A stretch of 64,000 nt of DNA, from NCBI GenBank assembly GCA_025667525.1, contig CM046876.1, positions 476,738,557 to 476,802,556 on the forward strand, read 5' to 3'. The position numbers and the translations under genes were made by a program. This DNA comes from Glebionis coronaria (Eukaryota > Streptophyta > Magnoliopsida > Asterales > Asteraceae). Positions 55,878 through 64,000 of this stretch are shown one piece after another (position 1 is the stretch's first letter; each line of letters opens with the position of its first letter). The notes under the pieces are model-generated. The model did no database searches. It worked only from the letters and a program-made list of their open reading frames with translations, and was not told the origin of the DNA.

Positions 55878-56080
55878 GTTCCCAGCCAGCCAGAGCACCT
55901 GCTAGAGGATTCACTCATCCTCTTTGCTCTACTTGCCACCGTAGGCACCCAGGACCATGTCGCCGTAATACTGACGCGTGCTTCAAGTGTGGTCTTCCTG
56001 GCCATATTATGAAGGATTGCCGTAAGGGAGAGATGGAGGGTACATCAGGACATGCTGATACCAAGCCGCCTCCTACTACC

Positions 56081-56420
56081 AGGCGTGTCTACACGACATC
56101 TCGAGACCAGGCCAACAAGTCTACAGGTACCATCACTGGAATCTTGTATATGTATGGTCAAGCTGCATGTGTTCTTTTCGATACGGGTGCTACTCACTCG
56201 GTTATTTCTATTGCTTATGCTAAGAACATTAGGATGCTCCACATGCCATTAGAAAATAGGCTTACTATTTCCACGCCTTTGACGGACTCTGTATTAATCA
56301 CCCATGTATACAAGAGTCTTCCCCTAGAATTTGACGATAAGGTTTGACTTGTCGACGCACTTCCGCTGGACATGAATGACTTCGACATGATTTTGGGCAT
56401 GGATTGGCTATCCAAGCATC
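56081..56420 (+). pseudogene. Tekay-like aspartic protease
   Basis: In frame with spliced gag: GTITGILYMYGQAACVLFDT leads into GATHSVIS, the DTGA active site intact (VLFDTGATHS at about 56173-56202), then [17 protein letters not shown], the second conserved block. A TGA at 56345-56347 replaces an expected Arg codon (CGA), a C-to-T change that separates the two blocks. In retroelements the dimeric enzyme cleaves Gag-Pol inside particles; this copy cannot make it without readthrough. Confidence 0.8.
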
Positions 56421-58050
56421 ATGATACCATAGACTGCCATTCATATCGAGTTATCTTCGGTGATGTTAATGCACCAGAGTACATTCATAATGGGTTCATA
56501 CCCGGACGGTCTGTACAAGTCATATCTACCCTGCAAGCGTGTGCACTACTGTCACATGGCTGCGAGGGTTATCTAGCTACGGTTCACGACATGGATGCTG
56601 AATCTCCATCAATTCAGGATCAACCTATAGTTTTGGAATTCCAAGATGTTTTTCCAGCAGAACTTCCGGGCATACCACCTGCACGAGAAGTGGAATTCAG
56701 TATCGAGCTTATTCCAGGAGCTGAACCAATCTCCAAGGCTCCTTATTGCATGGCTCCCATAGAGCTGAAGGATCAACTGCAAGAACTTCTTGAACGATGT
56801 TTCATTCGACCGAGCGCATCTCCATGGGGCGCACCGGTTTTGTTTGTTAAGAAGAAGGACGGCAGTATGCGTCTTTTCATAGACTACCGCGAGCTCAACA
56901 AGATTACCATTCGGAATAGATATCCACAGCCACGCATTGACGATCTGTTTGACCAACTCCAAGGGGCCAAACACTTTTCCAAGATTGACCTTAGGTCAGG
57001 CTATCATCAGCTACGGGTCAAGGAGCAGGACATCGCTAAGACTGCCTTTCGTACCCGTTATGGCCACTACGAGTATAAGTTATGCCATTTGGCATGACAA
57101 ATGCTCCAGCAGTGTTCATGGATTTTATGAATAGAATCTTCCATGAATTTCTGGACAAGTTCGTCATTGTCTTCATCGATGACATCCTGATTTTCTCAAA
57201 GTCCAAGGAGGAACACGAAGACCATCTTCGTACAGTACTACAGATTCTTCGCCAGAAGCAGCTGTATGCTAAATTCTCCAAGTGTGAGTTCTGGTTAGAC
57301 AAGGTGGCATTCTTAGGTCACATTGTATCAGCAGAAGGAATCACTATGGATCCAGCAAAGGTTGAGGCCATCACTAAGTGGCCAAGGCCGACATCAGCGA
57401 CGGAAGTCCGCAGTTTCTTAGGCTTAGCTGGCTATTACCGTAGGTTCGTGGAGAACTTTTCCCGCCTAGCACTACCATTGACCAAACTGATGCGGAAAGG
57501 GGAGAAATTCGTCTGGACTGAAGATCGAGAGAAGAGCTTTGAAGATCTAAAGCAGAAGCTAGTATCTGCACCTATTCTTACTCTACCATCTGGTACGGGT
57601 GGATTTCAAATCTACAGCGATGCATCGGGGAAGGGACTTGGCTGTGTTCTCATGTAACATGAAAAAGTGATCGCGTACGCTTCACGACAGCTTAAGCCTT
57701 ATGAAGAAAATTACCCCACGTATGACCTGGAACTTGCTGCAGTCGTGTTTGCATTGAAAATATGGAGGCACTACTTATATGGAGAATCATGTGACATTTT
57801 CACGGACCACAAGAGCTTGAAGTATATCTTCACTCAGCGTGAATTGAACATGAGGCAGAGGAGATGGTTAGAGCTGTTGAAGGATTATGACATTAATCTA
57901 CAGTATCATCCCGGAAAGGCAAATGTAGTAGCAGATGCTCTTAGCAGGAAGTCCGGAATGATCAACGGCATTAAAATCAAAGAGGAAATCATCAGAGACT
58001 TGGAGCGACTAAACATCAAGATCATGGTACGTGGACAGTACGGTTACTAG
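56421..58050 (+). pseudogene. Tekay-like reverse transcriptase and RNase H
   Basis: RT shows [70 protein letters not shown] and, after a one-base frameshift near 57075, [13 protein letters not shown] and the catalytic VFIDDIL. RNase H shows [45 protein letters not shown] and [13 protein letters not shown]. Stops at 57655-57657 (CAA to TAA expected) and 58048-58050 break the frame. The DD of FIDD and the RNase H carboxylates are present, so decay is by stops and indels rather than active-site loss. Confidence 0.88.
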
Positions 58051-58133
58051 GCTAATCTTAGAGTAGAACCCGAGTTACTCTCTAAGATCAAGGAAGCCCA
58101 GAAGGATGACGGAGAATCTGTGCGATAGTATAA

Positions 58134-59495
58134 AATTTAGAGAAGCAGACGGAATTCAGAGTAGATGCAGATGGTATCGTATGGCAGGGCACGAGACTTT
58201 GTGTTCCTGGTGACCAAGAACTCCGGGAAGCTTTGTTAGCTGAAGCTCATAGCTCCCCATTCTCTATACATCGTGGTTTGACTAAGATGTACCATGACAT
58301 CAAGCAGTACTTTTGGTGGAGTGGTATGAAACAGGATGTGGCCACTTACGTCTCCAAATGTCTTACCTGCCAGCAGGTTAAGATCGAGCATCAGCGATCT
58401 GGCGGTCTCCTTCAACCGTTAGATATTCCAGAGTGGAAGTGGGACAAAATCACCATGGATTTTGTTAATGGTCTTCCGCCTACCAAGAGGAAGCACGATG
58501 CAATTTGGGTTATCGTTGATCGACTTACCAAATCAGCTCATTTCTTACCGATCCGCAAGGAAGATCCGGTAAGTAAACTCGCAGATACGTACAGAAGAGA
58601 GATCACGAGACTCCACGGTGCACCATCCAGCATCGTCTCAGACAGAGATCCTCGATTCACTTCGCGCTTTCGGAAAAGTCTGCAGAAAGCTTGGGGTACA
58701 CAACTTAAGCTTAGCACGGCTTTTCATCCTCAAACGGACGGACAGTCGAAGCGAACCATTCAGACATTGGAGGATATGTTGGGGTCATGTGCGTTGGAAT
58801 GGACGGGTGATTGGGACGATTACATCTGTTTGGTGGAGTTTTCATACAACAACAGTTGGCACGCAAGTATCAAGTGTGCTCCATTTGAGATGTTGTATGG
58901 CAGAAAGTGTCGTGCCCCAATCTGCTGGGATCAGGTTGGCGAGCGAACACTTGAAGGACCAGAAATCATAGAGATGACCAATGAGAAGATCGCAGTAGCT
59001 AAGCAGAAAATTCAGGAAGCACGGTCACGTCAAAAGAGTTACGTCGATAAGCATCGTAGGGACATACACTTTAACGTAGGAGATCACGTCTTCCTTAAGG
59101 TTTCGCCGGCACGTGGTATTAGACGCTTCAGGATTAAAGGGAAACTCAGTCCTCGTTTCATCGGACCGTTTGATATCATTGAACGAGTCGGTGAAGTATC
59201 TTACCGATTGGCGTTACCTCCGCAGCTTTCGCATGTGCACAATGTGTTTCATGAGTCCTTACTCAGAGGGTACCAGTATCATCCCCTTCACATGGTTCAG
59301 TATCCACTCGAACAGATACGTGAAGATCTCACTTTTATAGAAGAACCCGAACGAGTTCTTGACAGACAAGAACGAGTCATGAGAAAGAAGACAATTCCAT
59401 TCGTCAAAATTCTATGGAGGGATCATACCGAGCGGGAAGCCACTTGGGAAACAGAGGAGTCTATCCGGGCTTCTTACCCTCATTTCATATTTTGA
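58134..59495 (+). pseudogene. Tekay-like integrase with chromodomain-like tail
   Basis: The frame is open from just after TAA 58131-58133 to TGA 59493-59495. The zinc site is HSSPFSIHRG...CLTCQQVK. The core has MDFVNGLP (first Asp) and SIVSDRDPRF (second Asp), but the third motif reads TDGQSKRTIQ where Glu is expected: codon 58749-58751 is AAG (Lys). Then come MLYGRKCRAPICW, GDHVFLKVSP and the GPFDI/VSYRLALPP barrel. The tail RVLDRQERVMRKKTIPFVKILWRDH...EATWETEESIR resembles the chromodomain known to target chromovirus integration to heterochromatin. Catalysis should be abolished. Confidence 0.88.
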
Positions 59496-59572
59496 ATTCG
59501 GGTATGTTCTTCTTTTCCAGTTTACTTTATCTATAATTCGGGGACAAATTATTCTTTTTAGGGGGGAAGAGT
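59496..59572 (+). other. Tekay-like 3' UTR and polypurine tract
   Basis: Short 3' segment after pol. AGGGGGGAAGA at 59560-59570 is the plus-strand primer immediately before the 3' LTR. Confidence 0.8.
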
Positions 59573-62500
59573 TGTAAAACCCGCATGCTTTTACCATGAA
59601 TAGTACCCTTAAGATCGTACGTACTAGATTAAAACTTTCCTAATATAGCATGATTACGATTACGTGTTAGGATTTTATGTATTACGTACGTGTTAGAACA
59701 CGATAAGTATTTACTACGCACGAGCACGTAATAATTATTTGACGATAATTAATCACGAACATGTGATCATGAAATCATGAACGTAATTAAAACACGAACT
59801 ATTATTAATTACACATATATATCTATTACGAGTGTAATTAAATATATTAGATCACGATAATTACGTAACGAGAACACTTAAAACGCGAACACAAATAATC
59901 ACGAACGTATAACTTAACATCGAGACACGGAAAAAAGGTACGGGTACCCCAAGTGGGGCCCCCTACCCGCGGCTACAAGGGACAAATGGGCCAAGCCCAT
60001 TTGTAATTTTTACTAAAAGGATTAAATAATTTTTACACTACTCATTTTTACATTTACAGAAGATTTTAGCAAAAACCTAAAACCCTGCTTCTCTTCTTTC
60101 TTTTGGCCGCCACCCTCAAAACACCACAAGGAGGTGGTTGTTGATCTTGGATCTTGGAATTTTAGTTGGTGATCGTGTTTGTTCTTCGTCCTTTTGATCC
60201 CTGAATTCGGTAGATCCTTTTTAAACCTTTTCTTTAGATTTGATCTTTTAATAAATCAAGAACATGTTATGTTTTTTACAAAAACCTAATAAATAAACAT
60301 GGATCTAACATGAATTGAGGTTTAATAAAATCAAAAGTATGGTTTTTAGGGGTGTTTGTTTTGGCCGCAGCCTGCACCGAACCCGAAGGGGGTTTCGGTT
60401 TGGCCAACCGACCACCACCGAGACCATATGGTCCCGGTTGGTTGGTGTGGGTCCCACGGCAGCATCAAGACACGGGGTACCCCGATTTGGTTCGGGGTAC
60501 GGTGTCGATTTCATGTCCGGTTCATGGTTTTGATTCTAGATCCGGTTCATGGTGTATGTTTAGTTTTATTTTTTATGATCTTATGTTAAAAATTAAATTA
60601 ATAAAATGACATGATTAATTTAATAACATGACTTAGGTTATTTTAATTATTAATAATCATGAAATTAATTAACCTAAGTATTTTTATAATTTAGACTTAT
60701 AATTAATTAATTATTTAAAAACCATGATTATAATTAATTAATTAACATGACTTAGGTTATATTATTAATAAATAATATGACATGTTTTAACCTAAGTATT
60801 TAACTTTATTTAATTAAAAACATGTTATACTTTAATTAAATATTTTAACCTATAGTTTAATTTAATTACATGAAATAATTATTAAACTATACATTATATC
60901 ATATGACTTAGAAAACAATCATGAAAACACTTAGGCTTATATACTTGGCTTATTTAACCAGCTTATTTCTAGTTATGGAAACTTTCTATTTTTAGAAACT
61001 TAATTAAATAAGGCATCTAATCTATTTATGGAAACCTTCTATTTTTAGAAACTTATTTATTTCAGGCAGCTAATCTATTTATGGAAACTTATTTAATTAA
61101 GCCAACTGATCTATTTATGGAAACTTTCTATTTTTAGAAACTTATCTATTTTAAGCAGTAATTCTATTTTTGGAAACGTTCTATTTTTTGAAACTTTCTA
61201 TTTTTGGAAACTTTCTATTTTTGGAAACTTTCTATTTTTGGAAACTTTCTATTTTTGGAAACTTTCTGTTTTTGGTAACTTTCTATTTTTGGAAACTTTC
61301 TATTTTTGGAAACTTTCTATTTTAGGAAACCGGCTATTTTTGGAAAGTTACTTATTATTACACAGTAAGTATAATAATGCATGAAATACCAGAAAATACT
61401 TAATCAGATTAAACAGAATATAAGATAAACACAGTTAAAGGCTTTAAAACAGTAAAACATGGTAAGAACACATAAAATAAGCTAAGACATGACATAAAAC
61501 CAGCTACGTATTTAGTAAGCAGATACTTATTCATGTATGTATTTATGTAGCACTAGTGATACGGAAGTAGGATTCCTCTCAGTTCATCTTCTTCGTTCAC
61601 TGGACATAAGGTACGGATTCCCGTCCTTTCAGTATGGACATTCTTTCCTTATTAGGATTCCCCGTATGCAGCCAAATGTTTCCCGTAGTGTAAGTTACGT
61701 GTTTGATTGCTTATGTTTAATTAAGATTACCTATAGCCATATACATGCATGACCAGTTTCACCTAGTTATGGAGGTACCATAACCATAACATTAGAGGCA
61801 CTGATGTTATGACTTCACCACGACGGAGTGATTGCTCGTGGCGTCCCTTCAGCTTTTGGCCATTTATATTATATTTATCATGTGGGGCGTATGGGTGCAT
61901 CCTAGTTACATGTTTTCAGTCAGGATTTCATGGTGAATGTGGTGTGTGCCTTGCATCCTTCACAAGGAGTTGATCCCTCCTACCCAAAAACCAGTATATT
62001 AAATTAGAGGCAGCCCCTCTAATTTGCATGATGAGGTCACCCCTCCAAGTATTCATGCACGGTGCATTTTCATGACCTATATTTGCTAATGGTAAAATAT
62101 GACAAACAGTTTTTTTACAAGATAAACATAAGACTTTTCAAACTATTAAACCAGTTTTATCAAGACTTAACCAGGTTACTCGGGACTTAGTTTTCTTCCG
62201 CTGTTATATGTTATATGCTTATCCTATTCATGCTTTATTGTACATCCATGCACTGAGCGTATTTGCTCAGCCGTTTTCCTTTTCTATGTTCCCAAAACGG
62301 CAGGTACTCATGGACGCTCGTAGACACTAAGAGTACGTGCATATGGACTGGAAGCTGTCTAGCCTTCTTTACTTTATGCATTTCCTTTCTTATGATACAT
62401 TTGCTATGGACATTGTTTAGTCCTTTTCTTTACTATACTTATGTTTGTGTGTGATGAGCTTTACTTTTAGACTACCGATGTTTGATTCCGGTAGTTTCCT

Positions 62501-62597
62501 TTTATGGTCAAGTAATGTTTAGATATTTTTCCTTTTATGCTTTGATGACACGCCATAATTGCATGTGACATTTCCATTATCAAAATGGGGTGTTACA
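59573..62597 (+). repeat. 3' LTR of Tekay-like element
   Basis: 3025 bp and closely similar to the 5' LTR. The 17-bp repeat array (about 60975-61335) is expanded by about three units, and the perfect hairpin is at 62001-62025. It is followed by the second ACCCA. Confidence 0.93.
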
Positions 62598-62601
62598 ACC
62601 C

Positions 62602-63177
62602 ATTGATGACCCCATTTCTTTTATGACTCCTTCACCTACTCCTTCAAATGACTTTATGCTTTCTTCAAAACCTCTTAGCGAGACATGTTTTGATAAACCA
62701 ATTTTTGAGGAGTGTGAAGAACTTTATAATGAGTGCATAGAAGAAGAACCTTTAATTTGTTCTTCACCTAAGGAGTTTGTAGATAGGGATGCGTTATCTT
62801 GTGATTCCGACTACCTTTTTAGTTATTCCTCGGGTTCGGATGAGGATGATTCTCCTATTTTACCAAAACCGACTTTTGAAAACCATGATACAAATGATTT
62901 ATCGGTTTTTTACTCCTTAGTGATGACTTTTATACCCCGAGTATTGAGAAATTCCATCACGAGGATGCTTTTTATGATCCCGTGTTATTGGATTTCTCGC
63001 ATGAGCTTAATTGTGATCATGGTATTGATGAGAAGGCAAATGGAGTTTTAAAACTTGATATTGATATTGATTTTGAAAACACGGATTTTGATAAATTCAC
63101 ATTTGCCTCTTTGCCAATTACTTTTGATTCTACCATCGATTCTCTTCAACTTATCACTTTTAGTGATGATGATGGTT
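62602..63177 (+). pseudogene. Element G gag-like ORF, C-terminal part
   Basis: Continues the same frame with IDDPISFMTPSPTPSNDF, then acidic segments (FEECEELYNECIEEEP, SGSDEDDSP). Near 62905-62915, at a TTTTTT run, the coding text shifts frame and continues as FHHEDAFYDPVLLDF, DIDIDFENTDFDKF and SDDDGF up to 63177, where element G sequence ends at the Tekay junction. The Asp/Glu-rich composition matches the post-gag acidic segment of the Athila fragment at 40740-41349. No catalytic domain is seen. Confidence 0.5.
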
Positions 63178-64000
63178 TTCAATGCCATGGGCTGTGACCC
63201 CGCATACAAGGCGAGGTTGGCATGCTATCGGCTCGAAGGCGATGTGCTTAACTGGTGGTTAGCATTGATGCAGTCTGAAGGTGGTGACGAGTGGGTTGCT
63301 GGTTTGACTTGGGCTCAGTTCAAGGACAGGGTGATGGAGCAGTTCTTTCCCAAGGCTAAGCAGGACAAGCTCAAGAGAGAATACCATGGGATCCGACAGA
63401 GAGCTGGGGAGAATAGCAACGAGTTTATGCAGCGCTTTCTTCGCTTAGTTGGTTTCCTTGGTGCGGCAGCAGGTACTCCTGAAGAGCAGGCACATCACTT
63501 TAGATAGGCTCTTTGCACATCGGTCGCAAACAATCTGGTGTGTGCTACGTTCAACACTGTAGCACAAGTGGACGATGCAGCACGTAAGCTGGAGATGCTG
63601 CAGGAGAGAGATGAGTTCGGGGAAGCTGAAAGACCCGACAAGAGGTAAAACAGTCGTATTCAAGTGGTGACCAATCCGTATACTTTCCATATGTCAATTA
63701 TTCATCTCTTTAAATGTATCTTCCAGGCAGAAAACTGGGGACCGGTCTCAGCCGACTACTCAGCAGCAGCCTCATCAGCCCAAGGGAAACGGTCAGACTA
63801 ACGACAGTTCTGCTACGGATAGGCGTGGCGGTAATGATAATTACCGTAACAACGCTGGGCACTCCAACAGCAGCAGGTCCTAATACTTACGCAATTCCTT
63901 ATGATTTCATGTTATAACTCATATTCTGACACTTTAGCAAAACTTCTACCAGGAACCATGGAAACGGTAGGGACCAGAACCAGAGAGGTTCGCAGCCTAG
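63175..64000 (+). pseudogene. Second Tekay-like copy, partial gag
   Basis: From TTTTCAATGCCATGG at 63176 to the window end, the sequence matches 54963-55787 without indels; I see about five substitutions in 820 bp. It lacks the LTR, leader and first 86 or so codons of gag. The same TAG (63505-63507) and introns 1 and 2 (63645-63726 and 63877-63952) are present. It is fused directly to element G sequence. It continues beyond the window, so its full extent is unknown. Confidence 0.9.

Larger units (their letters stand above)
54704..56080 (+). pseudogene. Tekay-like Gag (capsid and nucleocapsid) with three introns
   Basis: Start ATG 54704 (MVLTREQEQLNAAIQ) follows an acceptor-like CTGTCAG. The capsid core shows SWLAHIEKIFNAMGC, LACYRLEGDVLNWW, FKDRVMEQFF and REYHGIRQRAGENSNEFMQR. 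TAG at 55292-55294 replaces a conserved Trp (FRWAL). Exons are 54704-55431, 55514-55663, 55740-55804 and from 55878. Removing the three GT-AG introns keeps one frame through a Gln/Asn/Gly-rich linker, a CSTCHRRHPGPC cysteine block and the zinc knuckle CFKCGLPGHIMKDC (55979-56020), then into protease. Unspliced RNA meets TAA at 55433-55435, right at the first donor. Confidence 0.8.
51274..62597 (+). mobile_element. Full-length Tekay-like Ty3/gypsy chromovirus
   Basis: LTRs at 51274-54247 (2974 bp) and 59573-62597 (3025 bp) start TGTAAAAC and end GGGGTGTTACA. Target duplication ACCCA is perfect (51269-51273 and 62598-62602). Primer site TGGTATCAGAGC is at 54252-54263 and the polypurine tract AGGGGGGAAGA at 59560-59570. 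Domain order gag, zinc knuckle, protease, RT, RNase H, integrase, chromodomain-like C-terminus indicates a chromovirus, most like the Tekay/Del lineage. Gag carries three introns. Several stops, two frameshifts and a lost integrase catalytic residue make this copy defective. Confidence 0.93.
47544..63177 (+). mobile_element. Athila-like element G (LTR, leader, gag-like ORF), split by Tekay
   Basis: The plus-strand element starts with a long LTR (about 47544-50305). A primer site resembling tRNA-Asp (TGGCGCCGCTGCC at 50314), a leader and a gag-like ORF (50592-51273, resuming 62602-63177) follow. It abuts the RT of copia F at 47543, so it probably inserted there. No protease, RT or integrase of its own is visible before the junction at about 63175, so it may be a non-autonomous TR-GAG type element. 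Its 3' end is not in the window. Confidence 0.55.

Noticed and set aside
56609..56974. Minus-strand open frame of 121 codons
   Set aside because: Shadow of the Tekay-like RT frame.

Overview
This is a plant nuclear window made almost entirely of transposable elements nested in one another. I see no single-copy cellular gene, rRNA, canonical tRNA, CRISPR array or prokaryotic signal. Lineage cues are the tRNA-iMet primer sites, telomere-type TTTAGGG repeats, short U-rich GT-AG introns, and a Ty1/copia polyprotein whose gag-protease spacer resembles copies I associate with Asteraceae. The family-level call is inference.

Left arm (1-15557). A non-coding LTR-like stretch holds three tRNA-like motifs. 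A copia LTR (2839-3352) carries a TTGAC array and cuts into the 3' LTR of a small minus-strand retroelement (3353-6837). A degenerate Ty3/gypsy 3' half (about 6838-15557) ends in a 3.45 kb LTR and is itself interrupted by a second small minus-strand retroelement (8462-11499; LTRs of 446 bp, TSD AAACC).

Centre (15558-40684). A decayed, 5'-truncated Ty1/copia element is split by an 18 kb CACTA (En/Spm) DNA transposon (20123-38133, TSD TAA). The CACTA carries 179-bp subterminal repeats, a Tnp1-like gene, three unknown cargo genes, a telomere-like higher-order repeat, a Tourist-like MITE, two long inverted repeats and a solo gypsy LTR (29424-32401, TSD TGAGA) that splits the first exon of one cargo gene.

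Right arm (40685-64000). An Athila-like gag-protease fragment on the minus strand lies between the 3' ends of two related copia elements in opposite orientation. Next comes an Athila-like element (LTR about 47544-50305, gag-like ORF from 50592) whose ORF is split by a full-length Tekay-like chromovirus (51274-62597, TSD ACCCA). After 62603 the ORF resumes and fuses at about 63175 to a second, nearly identical Tekay copy starting in mid-gag.

The most unusual observation is in the Tekay-like element. Its gag is interrupted by three short GT-AG introns (82, 76 and 73 bp) whose removal gives one Gag-NC-protease-RT reading frame. An in-frame TAA sits on the first donor, so splicing could set the Gag to Gag-Pol ratio. 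The second copy retains the first two introns; the third lies beyond the window edge. Both copies share a TGG-to-TAG stop in gag, and the full copy also has pol lesions including loss of the integrase catalytic Glu.
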